Shown here piece by piece: positions 1 to 12,200 of a stretch of 64,000 nucleotides of DNA. A program made the position numbers and the translations under genes. The notes beneath the pieces were generated by a model that had not been told where the DNA came from, did not search any database, and worked only from the letters and a program-made list of their open reading frames with translations. Each line of letters opens with the position of its first letter. Position 1 is the stretch's first letter. The DNA is from Pseudomonas sp. RIT409 (GTDB lineage: Bacteria; Pseudomonadota; Gammaproteobacteria; Pseudomonadales; Pseudomonadaceae). The stretch lies in NCBI RefSeq assembly GCF_003052515.2, contig NZ_QARE02000025.1:1-64000 (forward strand), given 5' to 3'.

Positions 1-11
1 TGGACTAGAAA

Positions 12-707
12 TTGGCAGCACCCTCCGCCCACAAGCGCCCTGGATTCTGGCTGTTGCTTGCGCTTGCACTCACGTGCACGGCGTGTGCGAGCTATTTGAG
101 TGCGGATTGGGATTTTTCGCTGATCAGCCGTCGGGCCGAGGCGTTGTATGGGCCGTTGGGGGCGGGGAAGCAGCGGATCGATGCCTGGCAGAACCTGCTC
201 TCGACCGAGAAGCAGATCAGTGAGATGGACAAGCTGAAGGTAGTGAATACCTTCTTCAACAAGCAGATGCGCTATGAGGAAGATATCGACCTGTGGCATG
301 AGGTCGATTACTGGGCCACGCCCATCGAGTCGTTGTGGAAGGGGGCAGGGGACTGTGAGGATTATGCCATCGCCAAGTATTTCAGCCTGCGCCGTCTGGG
401 TGTGCCCAGCGAGAAGCTGCTGATCACGTACGTCAAGGCGTTGCGCCTGAACCGCGCGCACATGGTGCTGACGTACTACGCCACGCCCAATGCGATGCCG
501 CTGGTGCTCGACAGCCTCATCAATGAAATCAAGCCCGCCAGCGAACGCACGGACCTGTTGCCGGTGTATGCCTTCAACGCCGAAGGCCTGTGGCTGCCGG
601 GTGCGCAGGGCAACAAGAAAGTGGGCGATACCAAGCGTCTGTCTCGCTGGCAGGACGTGCTGAAGAAAATGACCGCCGAAGGCTTTCCCGCCGAGCCTGA
701 GAATTAG
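12..707 (+). CDS. lapG: LapG periplasmic cysteine protease
   Basis: Transglutaminase-like (DUF920/BTLCP) periplasmic protease that releases the adhesin LapA from the cell surface by cutting its N-terminus. The 231-residue protein has an export signal (hydrophobic residues about 11-26). Catalytic residues fit Cys115 (in GDCEDY), His150 (in NRAHMV) and Asp167 (in LVLDSL), with the spacing known for LapG. Asp114 and Glu116 match the calcium-binding pair of the family. The start is a TTG, because an in-frame TAG lies at 6-8 and no ATG precedes the signal peptide. It is followed 8 bp later by lapD, which binds and inhibits it. Its substrate lapA is the next large gene. Identity is firm; the exact start is less so. 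Confidence 0.95.
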   Translation: MAAPSAHKRPGFWLLLALALTCTACASYLSADWDFSLISRRAEALYGPLGAGKQRIDAWQNLLSTEKQISEMDKLKVVNTFFNKQMRYEEDIDLWHEVDYWATPIESLWKGAGDCEDYAIAKYFSLRRLGVPSEKLLITYVKALRLNRAHMVLTYYATPNAMPLVLDSLINEIKPASERTDLLPVYAFNAEGLWLPGAQGNKKVGDTKRLSRWQDVLKKMTAEGFPAEPEN

Positions 708-715
708 GAGCACCG

Positions 716-2662
716 ATGTCCCTTTTCAAGCAACTGTTGATCGCGATCTGTCTGTTTCTGGTGGTGGCGTTTGCCGGCAGTTTCGCCGTCAGCCTGGAGA
801 GTTCGCGGGCGCAGTATGTCAATCAACTGCGGTCCCACGCGCAGGATGCGGCGACTTCGCTGGCGTTGTCGTTGACGGCCAACATCGATGATCCGGCGAT
901 GGTCGAGTTGATGGTGTCGTCGATTTTCGACAGCGGCTATTACGCCAGCATTCGGGTGGTGGACCTGGCGACCAATGCCGTGCTGGTCGAACGCAGTGCC
1001 ACGCCGGACAACCAAGGCGTGCCGCCGTGGTTCACCCGGTTGATCGGGCTGGATCCGGCGGGGGGCGAGGCGATTGTCAGCCGGGGTTGGCAGCAGACGG
1101 CGCGGGTCGAAGTGGTCAGCCATCCGATGTTTGCGCTGGCCAAGCTCTGGCAAAGCGCGCTGGGCAGTCTGGGCTGGCTGGTGCTGTGTGGCGTGTTGAG
1201 CGGTGTGCTCGGGGCATTGTTGCTGCGCCGTCAGCTCAAGCCGCTGGATTACATGGTGGCTCAGTCTCAGGCGATTGGCCGTCGCGAGTTTCTGACGTTG
1301 CCCGAATTGCCGCGTACGCCTGAATTGCGCCGCGTGGTCCAGGCGATGAACCAGATGGTGGAAAAGCTCAAAGCGCTGTTTCAGGAGAGCACCGAGCGGA
1401 CCGAGAAACTGCGTATCGAGTCCTATCAGGACAGCCTGACGGGGCTTTCCAATCGGCGTTATTTCGACATGCAGCTCAAAGCGCACGTCAGCAACCAGGA
1501 AGAGGAACGAGCGGGTTACCTCTTGCTGCTACGCATCAAGGACTTGGCGGGCCTGAACCAGCGGATGGGTGGCAAGCGCACCGATGCGCTGCTGGTGGCT
1601 GTGGCGCACGTGCTGCTCAAACAGTGCGAACAACACCCCAATACCCGCAACCTGATCAGCCGTTCCCGCGGAGGCGAATTCGCCGTGCTGGCGCCGGGGT
1701 TGTCCAGCAAAGAAGCCTTGGCGCTGGTTCATGACCTGGAGCAGGCGTTGCAGGCACTGGGCGGAACGGGGGCCTCGGATGTTTCGCCTGTTGCGCATAT
1801 GGGCCTGGCGCCCTACACCCCGGGCGAGGCGCCTTTGACGTTGTTGGCCTTGGCGGACCAGGCTTTGGCACTGGCTGAAACCCAGGGCCAGCAGACCTGG
1901 GCCTGCGTTGAAAACGGCGTGGTGACCAACGTCGGCGACGATGAGCAGACTTGGCGTCTGGTGCTGGACAGGGCGCTCAGCCAGGGCGGCTTTGAGTTGT
2001 TCTTCCAGCCGGTGGTCGAAACGAAGGACACGGCGCGGGTCCTGCACTACAAAGCGTTGTCACGGCTGATCACCGAGCAGGGTGAGGCGGTGCCAGCAGG
2101 ACGCTTTCTACCGTGGATCGAGCGCTTTGGCTGGGCCAGTCGGCTTGACGTGATGATGCTGGAACAGGTGCTCGACCACATGGAAACCCATGATCGCCCC
2201 TTGGCGCTTAACCTGTCGGCGGCGACGGTGAGCGATCCTCTGGCGCTGGAACGGGTCTTCGATGCGTTGCGCCAGCATCCCAAGTTGCGTGGTCGCCTGA
2301 CGTTCGAGATCGGCGAAGAGCAATTGCCAGAGCAAGCGGTGCTGGAGAAAATCGCTCGTCGCTTGCGGGAGGCCGGCTTCTCGCTGGCATTGCAGCGTTT
2401 CGGCGGCCGTTTCAGCATGATCGGCAACCTGGCGCACCTGGGGCTGGCGTACTTGAAGATCGACGGCAGTTACATCCGCGCGATCGACGAGGAGGGTCAT
2501 AAGCGGTTGTTCATCGAAGCGGTGCAGCGTGCGGCGCACAGCATCGACCTTCCGGTGATAGCAGAGCGGGTGGAGACCGAAGGTGAGCGTCAGGTCATCG
2601 CCGAAATGGGGATCGAAGGGATACAGGGTCGGCTGGTGGGCGATCCGGCGCCTTGGAAGTGA
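716..2662 (+). CDS. lapD: LapD c-di-GMP receptor, inner membrane
   Basis: Inside-out signalling protein that senses cytoplasmic c-di-GMP and sequesters LapG in the periplasm. The 648 residues run: TM1 (about 7-26), a periplasmic PAS-like output domain, TM2 (about 150-172), HAMP, a degenerate GGDEF domain and a degenerate EAL domain. The GGDEF signature reads RGGEF and the EAL position reads KAL, so neither diguanylate cyclase nor phosphodiesterase activity is expected; both changes are typical of LapD. It follows lapG by 8 bp and is probably co-transcribed. An A-rich RBS precedes the ATG (gagcaccg). Confidence 0.96.
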   Translation: MSLFKQLLIAICLFLVVAFAGSFAVSLESSRAQYVNQLRSHAQDAATSLALSLTANIDDPAMVELMVSSIFDSGYYASIRVVDLATNAVLVERSATPDNQGVPPWFTRLIGLDPAGGEAIVSRGWQQTARVEVVSHPMFALAKLWQSALGSLGWLVLCGVLSGVLGALLLRRQLKPLDYMVAQSQAIGRREFLTLPELPRTPELRRVVQAMNQMVEKLKALFQESTERTEKLRIESYQDSLTGLSNRRYFDMQLKAHVSNQEEERAGYLLLLRIKDLAGLNQRMGGKRTDALLVAVAHVLLKQCEQHPNTRNLISRSRGGEFAVLAPGLSSKEALALVHDLEQALQALGGTGASDVSPVAHMGLAPYTPGEAPLTLLALADQALALAETQGQQTWACVENGVVTNVGDDEQTWRLVLDRALSQGGFELFFQPVVETKDTARVLHYKALSRLITEQGEAVPAGRFLPWIERFGWASRLDVMMLEQVLDHMETHDRPLALNLSAATVSDPLALERVFDALRQHPKLRGRLTFEIGEEQLPEQAVLEKIARRLREAGFSLALQRFGGRFSMIGNLAHLGLAYLKIDGSYIRAIDEEGHKRLFIEAVQRAAHSIDLPVIAERVETEGERQVIAEMGIEGIQGRLVGDPAPWK

Positions 2663-2793
2663 GGTCATAATGCGGGTGATGCTCCAGGAGCTTGGCTGGC
2701 AAGTCCGGTGTGTCTGACGTGATCCCGTCATCGGGTTCGACTGCCTCAGCGCAGCAGATCGCGCGAAGACTCGCCCCTAGAAGCGGAACCCGG

Positions 2794-2821
2794 AAAAAAC
2801 AAAACCCGTAGCAATCCGGGT
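2794..2821 (-). terminator. Intrinsic terminator of the small gene after lapA
   Basis: Reading the minus strand, a stem ACCCG/CGGGT (2817-2821 with 2804-2808) is followed by a T-rich tract (2794-2803 complement). It lies 40 bp downstream of the minus-strand ORF ending at 2862. A longer imperfect pairing (2782-2793 with 2816-2829) could also serve the convergent lapD transcript. Confidence 0.65.
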
Positions 2822-2861
2822 GGACCGCTTCGGGTTTCGTGGGATGTCGGTTACGTCTGGA

Positions 2862-3200
2862 CTAGATCAACCGTGTTTCATCGTCATTGATCAAATCGCT
2901 CAAGCCTCCCAGTGTTTCACGGGCCTGGGTACGATCGAGCAATTTCGCCTGTGCCGCTGGCGGCAGGTCGGTGATATTAAGAACGCCCTTGCTGGTCAGC
3001 ACCTGAATCAAGTCGTCGAGTACACGGATCATCTCCATGTCGCTTAACTTGAGCTGGTTCAGGCTTTTTTCCACCACCTCATTGGCATACCAGGCCTGGA
3101 TCTCGTGATCGTCGGCCGGTAGTTGTCCGGTCGCCTCGGCAAACGCTGCCGCTTCCACACGAACGAGCACCCCCTCTGCATCGCGCTGAACGTAAAACAT
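2862..3200 (-). CDS. Conserved small protein between lapA and lapD
   Basis: A 112-residue acidic protein, convergent with lapD and downstream of lapA. I do not recognise a catalytic motif. Similar Pseudomonas proteins are usually labelled 'tryptophan synthase subunit beta-like', a name that has no clear functional basis. It has no signal peptide and no membrane segment. The start ATG is supported by GAGGAA about 6 bp upstream. It may be co-transcribed with lapA (83 bp gap), with a stable hairpin in the gap and an intrinsic terminator after it. A role in LapA biology is suggested only by position. Confidence 0.75.
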   Translation of the reverse strand: MFYVQRDAEGVLVRVEAAAFAEATGQLPADDHEIQAWYANEVVEKSLNQLKLSDMEMIRVLDDLIQVLTSKGVLNITDLPPAAQAKLLDRTQARETLGGLSDLINDDETRLI

Positions 3201-3225
3201 GGCTCATTCCTCAATGAGTGCAACG

Positions 3226-3254
3226 GCTGGCAGCCGCAGGAAACGGCTGCCAGC
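3226..3254 (-). other. Perfect stem-loop between lapA and the next gene
   Basis: An 11-bp perfect inverted repeat (3226-3236 with 3244-3254) with a 7-nt loop lies 30 bp after the lapA stop. No U-tract follows on the minus strand, so it is a poor classical terminator. It may instead protect the 3' end of the 17-kb lapA message or reduce read-through into the small gene. Confidence 0.6.
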
Positions 3255-3283
3255 ACAGTACATCACCTCGCGCGGGCGGGCTA

Positions 3284-6200
3284 TCAGTGATGATCGACCT
3301 TGATGGTCGGATCGGCACCGTTGACCAGCGAGTTGATCATCGAGTTGTTCCAGGTCACACCTTCGACCTTGATGTGCACATCAGCGGTGCTGTTGGCATT
3401 CGAGGCGTTGGTGCTGCTGGTGAACTGCCCAGTGCTGCTGATTTCCAGGGTGGTGTCCTTGCCATCGTTGGTGATTTGCAGGTACTTGGTCAGGTCGTTC
3501 ACGTTGTTGCCGTTCTCGCCCTGCAACAGGTCGCTCAGGTCAATCTTGTCGCCTTCGCTCGCTTTGAAGTCCTTGATCACATCGAAGCCACCGCTGTTGG
3601 TGTCGCCCGCCTTCCAGGCGAACGTATCGGCACCGGCGCCCCCGAAGAGGACGTCGTTGCCTTTACCACCGATCAACAGGTCGTTGCCATTGCCGCCGTA
3701 CAGCGTGTCGTTGCCACCCTGGCCGAACAGAATGTCATCGCCATTGCCGCCCAGCAGCGTGTCCTTGCCATCGCCCAACAGCGGGTACTTGCTGGCGTCG
3801 TAGGTATTCGACGCATTGGCCAAGTGCGCCACATCATCCACGTGGCTGCTGATGAACGAGTGCAGCGCCTTGTCATCGATGGTCGAAACGTTGACGTGCA
3901 GCGTATCGGCCGCGAAGGCTTTGAGGGCAGCCGTCCCTTCGAGTGATCCGTAGTTGATCATGTCGCCGAACACGATGTCGTTGCCGTCGCCACCGTTGAC
4001 GGTGTCGTTGCCTGGGCCGACGAGGGTTTCGCTGCTCAGGATGGCTTGTTTCAGGCTGGTGACGTCGATCACGTTCTGCGAGTGATTGTTGGTGTCGTAG
4101 GTGTCCAGCGCTGCGGTGTTGATACCGATCGCTTCTACGGCCGACTTCTGCGCCAGGGCGTTGAATGCGGCCTGTGTTTCACTCAGCGCAGCACCGCTCA
4201 CGGCATTGCCATTGGCGTCGTCGTGGTAGTTCGGCTGACCATCGGTGATGAAGAAGGTCAGTTTCTGCGCGCCATCGCCAGCGGTGCTGGTGAACCAGTT
4301 GCTGGTCTGGTTGAAGACCGACTCGTAGTTGGTGTTGCCGCTGGTGGTCAGTTTGTTCACATAGTCGATCGCGCTGTTCAAGCCCGAGCTGGTGGACAGG
4401 TCATACGCCTGGCCGGTGTGCGCCGTGGTGCCGAAGTTGGTCAGGTAGACCTTCACGGCACCCGCGTGCTCAGTGGCCGCCGAATTGGCGAGCGTCTGCA
4501 GCGTCGAGATCAGTTGGTTCTTCATCTCGGCCAGTTGATTTCTCATGCTGCCCGAGGTGTCGATCATGAACGCGATGTCATAGCTCTGACCTGCGACCAG
4601 TTTCATCGCGGTGACATCTGCCACCACCACGTCGTCGGACGCCGTGCCGGTGACCGTGCTGTCGCCCGCCGTGCCTTCGCTGGCCTTGTAGACGCCTGCG
4701 TCGACTGTCACTGCGATTTGCTTGGTGTCCGTCGCGGTCGCCACGGCGCCTGCCTTGCCCACCAGCGCCGTTTCCGTGGCCGTCGCGGTGACGGTCAGCG
4801 TGAAGTTGCCGCTGTAGTACTGAGGCGTCTTGATGACCAGGCTGGTCAAGTCGAAGCTGCTGACATCGACCGCAGTGCTGGCCGCGGCGATGGCCACGCT
4901 GTGACCGGCGCCGTCGGTCAGGATGGAGCCCGCAGGTGCACCGCTGATGGTGGTGATGTGGGTTTCCGAACCGTCGTTGTCGGTGTAGTTCGCTGTGATT
5001 GAACTCAGCTTGATCGGGTTGTTTTCCGTGCCGTGGTTCAGGGTGTACGCGGTGTAGTACCCCTCGCCGGAGCCTGCGCCGTTTTCATGCAGCGTCACGC
5101 CGTTCAGGCCGGAAGCCTTCAGATCGTCCACCGAGGTGTACAGCAGTTCATTGGTGCTGTTCAGGGCGACGGTCGTGGTGGCGCCGGTGCTGTTGGTCTT
5201 GTCGACCAGGTTGATCGTGTAGCTGCCTGGCCCGGCCTGGTTGTAGTGGTAGATATCCAGGGTGTAATAGCCGGATTCGGTCGGGGTGTAGCCGGTGGAC
5301 GAAATGGTGCCGCTGTTACTGCCCCAGGTCGCTTTGGCCACGGTGCTGCCGCCGACGGTGATCAGCAGGCTGTCGTCGCCCGAACCCGAGAAGTTGTAGG
5401 TATGACCCGCTTCCAGGTAAATCAGGCCGGACAGCTTGGTGCCGGTGCCCGCCGAGACGTTGCCATCCTGTGCGGCGGTTGCAGTGGTATGGGTCGTCGG
5501 GGAAGTCGAGGTATTGAAACCGGCCTTGATGGTCGATTCGCTCGCACCGTTCCCGTCTGTGCCCATGCCGGTCAGCGTGCCTACCCAGACGTCCTTGACC
5601 AGGCCGGTCGATTTGACCGCGCTGGTGCCCAGCGACAGGGACGGCTGATCCACGGCCGGACGGATGCTGATATTCAGCGTGCCCGGCGTGGCGACAGAGC
5701 CGCCATCGGTCGCGCTGAACTGCAGCTGGCTGTAAACCGACTTCTGATCACCCACACCCGACGCGCTGTAATCGCTGCTGCCGGATTTGTCGGCCGCTGG
5801 AACGAATTGCAGTTTGCCCGCTGCGATGTCGGCATAGCTGAAGGCCTTGCCAATGTCGTTGCCGGTCAGGGTGGTCCAACTGCCATTGGCTGCCTTGTAT
5901 TGCAGATCGCCGCCGCTTGGCAGGGCCGTGATCTTGATACCAAGTGCCGAGTTCGCGCTGTCGACATCGCTGATGCCGAAGTCGGACCACTTGAACACCA
6001 GCGCCGTGTCTTCGGTGCCGGTGGCCGCAGCGTTGCTGACGGTCGGAGCATCGTTGGTGCCAGTGACGGTGATCGCCAGGTTCGATGTGCTGCTCGCGCC
6101 CGACTTGTCGGTGACGGTGAACGGTACATTGATAACCGTGGTTTCCCCCGCAGCCAAGTGCTGGTAAGCCGGGTTGCTGGCGTCCAGGGTCCAGTGGCCA

Positions 6201-9200
6201 CTGGCATCCACGGTAAATCCGGCAGGCTTGTCAGCCGACTTGACGGTGTAGGTCAGCGTGTCGCCATCGTCCACGTCGGTGGCCTGCAGTTGACCACTGA
6301 GCGTGGTGTCTTCGCTGCCGGAACCGATGCTGGCTTTGGCCACCGGTGCATCGTTGGTGCCGGTCACGGTGACGGTCAGCACCGAGGTGCTGGTTGCGCC
6401 CGCTTTGTCGGTCACGGTGAAAGGCACGTTCAGGGTGGTGGTCTGCCCGGTTGCCAGGTGCTGGTAAGCCGCGTCGCCAGCGTTGAGCGTCCACTGGCCC
6501 GTGCTGCTGTCCAGAGTAAAGCCCGCCGGTTTGCTGCTGTTGGCAACGGAGTAGGTCAGGGTGTCGCCTGCATCCACGTCGCTGCCCTGCAGTTGACCGC
6601 TGATCACCGTGTCTTCCATGCCGGCGCCTGTGCTCGCCGTCGCGACAGGGGCATCGTTGACCGCCACGACATTGACCGTCACGGTCGCCGTATTGGACGT
6701 CAGGTTGCCGTCGGTCACGGTGTAGGTGAACGTCGCGGTGCCGTTGAAATTCGCGTTCGGCGTGAACACCACGTCACCGGCCGGGGTCAGGCTGAGCGTG
6801 CCGTTGCTGCTGTGCAGGTCGCTGGTGATGCTCAGTTTGTCGCCGTCGGCATCGTAGTCGTTGCCCAACAGGGTAGCGGCCTTGATCAGCAGTGGCTGAT
6901 CTTCGAGCGTCGTCAGCGTGGTGTGCGTCATGGCGGCAGTGCTGCTGCTCAGCACGGTGTAGTCACCGATGCCGTTTGCAGTGACAGGTGCCACTTCGAC
7001 TTTCAACTGCGCGTAGCCGCCCTGATCCCAGTACACGATCTGAATGCTGTGATCGCCCGACGTGTCGAGTGTGACGTTCACAGCCTTCGAGCTGGAGGAC
7101 TGGTTCTGATCCACGGCAAGCACCTGCTTGCCGTCGATGAGCACGATGTAGCCGTCGTCCGCGGTCACCTTCAACGAGTACGTACCCGCGTCGGCCTTGA
7201 TGTTGCCTGTCAGCTCGACGATGGCGTCGGACGTGGTGGCTTGCGAAGTGCCCGTGGCGTAAACCAGCGAAGCTTTGTCCGCGCCCAGGAAGGATTCAAG
7301 ATTCCCGGCGTGGCCCAAGTCATTGCTGAACACACCGCCGCCGCCATAGTTGAGGGTGGTCGCATTGAAGGTGGCATCGGCTGTGTGCGCACCGATGAAG
7401 TCCAGTGCCTGCTTGATGCTGGCAAGGTTGCCGCCGTCGACGCCTTCTTTATAACCGTAGTAGTTGCCTTGCAGGCTGCTCACCACCAACGCCGGGCCGT
7501 CATTGACCGCCACCGGCGCATCATTGGTGCCGGTCACAGTGATGGCGACGCTCGAGGTGCTGGTAGCGCCCGATTTGTCGGTGACCGTGAACGGTACGGT
7601 GATGACGGTGGTCTGGCCCGCAGCCAGGTGCTGATAGGCCGGGTCGCTGGCGTCCAGGGTCCATTGGCCGGTCGCGCTGTCGAGCGTGAAACCGGCAGGC
7701 TTGTTGGCATCGGCGACGGTGTAAGTCAGGACATCATTGTCGTCGACATCGCTGGCTTGCAGTTGGCCACTGACAGACTTGTCTTCATCGACGGTCGCCG
7801 TGGTCGGTTTCGCCACCGGCGCATCATTGGTGCCGGTCACAGTGATGGTCAGGGTCGAGGTGCTGGTCGCGCCGGCCTTGTCGGTGACGGTAAACGGCAC
7901 GCTCAAGGTGGTGGTCTGACCGGCAGCCAGATGCTGGTACGCCGCATTGCTGGCATCCAGCGTCCACTTGCCGGAATCGTCGACAGTGAAACCGGCTGGC
8001 TTGTCGGCGTCCTTGACGGCGAATTTCAGTACATCGTTGTCATCGACATCGGTGCCTTGCAGCTGACCGGTGGTCGTGGTGTCTTCGACGCCCTTGCCGG
8101 TGCTGGCTTGTGCGACCGGTGCATCGTTGGTGCCGGTCACAGTGATGGTCAGGGTGGATGTGCTGGTCGCGCCCGCCTTGTCAGTGACGGTAAACGGCAC
8201 GTTCAAGGTAGTGGTCTGACCGGCAGCCAGGTGCTGGTACGCCGCATTGCTGGCATCCAGCGTCCACTTGCCGGAATCATCGACAGTGAAACCGGCTGGC
8301 TTGTCGGCGTCCTTGACGGCGAATTTCAGCACGTCGTTGTCATCGACATCGGTGCCTTGCAGTTGACCGGTGGTCGTGGTGTCTTCCACGCCCTTGCCAG
8401 TACTGGCTTGGGCCACCGGCGCATCGTTGGTGCCGGTCACGGTGATGGTCAGGGTGGATGTGCTGGTCGCGCCCGCCTTGTCGGTGACGGTAAACGGCAC
8501 GTTCAAGGTGGTGGTCTGACCGGCAGCCAGGTGCTGGTACGCCGCGTTGCTGGCGTCCAGGGTCCATTGGCCCGTGGCGGCGTTCAGGCTGAATCCTGCT
8601 GGCTGACTGCTGCTGGCAACGGAGTACGTCAGCACATCGCCGGTATCGACATCGCTGGCCTGCAATTGGCCTGTGAGGGTCGTGTCTTCCTTGCCCGCAC
8701 CGGTGCTGGCCGATGCAACAGGCGCATCGTTAACGGCGGTCACATTGACCGTGACAGTGGCGGTATTGGAAGTCGCATGCCCATCCGTGACGGTGTAGGT
8801 GAAGGTCACCGGACCGTTAATGTCTTTGGCTGGGGTGAAGACCACGTTACCCGCGGCATCCATGACCACCGAGCCGACCACTTTGCCAGACGCGTCGGTG
8901 ACGCTGGATGGCGTTTTCGGATCGTGGCCTTGCAACGAGTTGATGGTCAACGCGTCGCCGTCGACGTCTTTGTCGTTGGCCAGCAGGGTCGCCGCCTTGA
9001 TGACCAATGGCTGGTCTTCGAGGGTGGTCAGGGTGTCATGCGCCAGCGCAATGGCTGGGTTGGTGCCCAGCACGCTATAGGCACCGGTCACGTTGCCAGT
9101 GACCGTGGCCACTTCGACTTTCAACTGCGCCTGACCGCCCTGGTCCCAATAAACGATCTGGATGCTGTGCTCGCCGCCGGTTGCCAGCGAGAACGACGTC

Positions 9201-12200
9201 GTACGGGCCGTGGGCGACTGGTTGGCGTCATAGGCAGCCACTTGTTTGCCGTCGATCAGAACAAGGTAGCCATCGTCCGCGGTGATCTTCAGCGAGTAGT
9301 TGCCTGCCGCCATGGTGACCTTGCCGGCCAGTTCGACGATGGCGTCACTCGTGGTGGTTTGCGCAGTACCGTTGGTGTAGACCAGCGAGCCCTTGTCAGT
9401 GCCCAGGAAGGTCGCCAGGTTTCCGGCATTCCCCAGGTCGTTGCCGAACGAGCCGCCGTAGTTCAGGGTGCTGGCGTTGAAGGTTGCGTCGGCCTTGTGC
9501 GTGGCGATGAAGTCCAGCGCCTGCTTGATGCTGCTCAGGTTCGGACCATCATTGCCCGCGCCGCTGCCTTGTTTGTAGCCGTAGTAGTTGCCCTGCAGGC
9601 TGCCGATGACCGGCTGGCCGATGTCGTTGGCGGCAATCGGCGCATCGTTGACCGGAGTGACGTTGATCACCACGCTGGACGCATTGCCCAAGGTCGTGCC
9701 GCCGTCGCTCGGCTGGAAGCCGATGGTCGCGTAGTTGTTGCCGTTGGCGTCGTCGGCAGGCTTGAAGGTCAGCTTGTCGCCATCGATGTCGGCTTTGCTG
9801 ATCAACTGGCCTTGCGCAACGGCCACGCCATTGAGCAGCAGGGTGCCGTTGGCTGGCAGGCCGGTGATGACCACGCCCAGCGAGCTGGCGGGAGAGTCGA
9901 TGTCGGAAACACCGAAGTTGCTCCAGTGCAGGGTCTGGGTGGTGTCTTCGTCCCCGGTGCTGCTGCCACCGGTGGCGGTCGGGGCGTCGTTGACTGGGTT
10001 GACCACCAGGTTAGCGGTGTTCGGCACGGTGACGGTGCCGTCGCTTACGCCGAAGCTGATGTTGGCGGTGCCGTTCCAGTCTGGTTTCGGCGTGAAGGTG
10101 TAGGTGCCGTCGCTGTTCTGTACCAGCGTGCCTTGCGAAGCGGGCACGGTCACATTGACGACCGAGAGGTTGTCGCCATCCACATCCTTCGCGCCCGCCA
10201 GCAACTGATCTTTGGTGAAGGTGATCGCGGTGTCTTCGTTGGTCGGGGTCAGCGTAACTGGCGTGACCGTCGGCGCATCGTTGACCGGAGTGACGTTGAT
10301 CACAACGCTGGACGCATTGCCCAGGGTCGCGCCGCCGTCGCTCGGCTGGAAGCCGATGGTCGCGTAGTTGTTGCCGTTGGCATCGTCGGCAGGTTTGAAG
10401 GTCAGCTTGTCGCCGTCGATGTCGGCCTTGCTGATCAACTGGCCTTGCGCAACGGCCACGCCATTGAGCAGCAGGGTGCCATTGGCTGGCAGGCCGGTGA
10501 TGACGACGCCCAGCGAGCTGGCTGGAGAGTCGATGTCGGAAACACCGAAGTTGCTCCAGTGCAGGGTCTGGGTGGTGTCTTCGTCCCCGGTGCTGCTGCC
10601 ACCGGTGGCGGTCGGGGCGTCGTTGACTGGGTTGACCACCAGGTTAGCGGTGTTCGGCACGGTGACGGTGCCGTCGCTTACGCCGAAGCTGATGTTGGCG
10701 GTGCCGTTCCAGTCTGGTTTCGGCGTGAAGGTGTAGGTGCCGTCGCTGTTCTGTACCAGCGTGCCTTGCGAAGCGGGCACGGTCACATTGACGACCGAGA
10801 GGTTGTCGCCATCCACATCCTTCGCGCCCGCCAGCAACTGATCTTTGGTGAAGGTGATCGCGGTGTCTTCGTTGGTCGGGGTCAGCGTAACTGGCGTGAC
10901 CGTCGGCGCATCGTTGACCGGAGTGACGTTGATCACAACGCTGGACGCATTGCCCAGGGTCGCGCCGCCGTCGCTCGGCTGGAAGCCGATGGTCGCGTAG
11001 TTGTTGCCGTTGGCATCGTCGGCAGGTTTGAAGGTCAGCTTGTCGCCGTCGATGTCGGCCTTGCTGATCAACTGGCCTTGCGCAACGGCCACGCCATTGA
11101 GCAGCAGGGTGCCATTGGCTGGCAGGCCGGTGATGACGACGCCCAGCGAGCTGGCTGGAGAGTCGATGTCGGAAACACCGAAGTTGCTCCAGTGCAGGGT
11201 CTGGGTGGTGTCTTCATCCCCGGTGCTGCTGCCGCCGGTGGCGGTCGGAGCGTCGTTGACCGGAGTGACATTGACTGTCAGCGGCAGCGTCGTGGAAGCG
11301 TGGTTGCCGTTGCTCGATTCAGTCGCCGTGGCGATGATGCTCAGCTGAATAGGCACCGTCGCGTCCTTGGGCGGTGTGATCGTCAGGTTGTTCAGGTCCC
11401 AGCCCGTGACGATGACAGCGCCATCGCCGCCCGGAATCGAGGTGTAGCTGTTGTGACCATCGGTCACCACTGCGCCCAGCGGAATACCCGCCACTGTGAG
11501 GGTCAGGGATTCCGAACCGTCGGTGTCGACCAGCGCCCCTGCGATGTCCAGCTTGATGGCGCTGTCCTCGTTGCCGCCATCGGTATGCACGGTCAGGGTC
11601 GGGGCGTCCGCGACTGCGATGACCGTTACGTCGAATTTCAGCGACGTGCTCTCAGGCGCTGCGGCGCCATCTTTGGCGGTGGCTGTCAGTTCCAGCCCAA
11701 CGGTGCCACTGTAGTTCAGCGGTGCCTGGAATTTCAGACCGCTCAAGTTCCAGTCGCTGACATCCACCGAGGCGTTGTTATCGCCGGCGGTGAAGACGTG
11801 ATTCGGATTGCCATCGGTAATGATCGAACCTTTCGGCAGACCGCCGAGCGTCAGGGTCAGGCTTTCCGAACCATCGCGGTCGGTGCTGGCGGCGTGAATC
11901 GGTGACAGCAGGATAGGTTGATCTTCATAACCGGTATTGACGTTCTGGATCACCGAAATGTTGTCCAGAATGCCGCCGGTGGAGTTGCTGTCCGCGGCTT
12001 TGAATTCCAAGTGCGCAGTGCCGTCGGCGGTGACCGGAACCTGGAAAGCGTAAGTTTTGAGGCCCACTTCGTTGGCGTTCAGCGTGCCGATCAGGGTCGT
12101 ACCCCAGAAGACGTTGATCGTCGAATTGTCCAGTGCACCGGCCCGTGGCGAATAATCGACGGTCACGGTGTAGGTCTGGCCGGCTTTGGCCGAGAATTCG

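Noticed and set aside
5033..11905. Plus-strand ORF of 2290 codons over lapA (also 11918-16426, 16559-17584, 17591-19789, 4046-5002, 3218-3946).
   Set aside because: All lie in the codon-aligned antisense frame of lapA, kept open because lapA avoids TTA, CTA and TCA. The products are Arg/Val/Gly-rich with no family resemblance and have no ribosome-binding sites.
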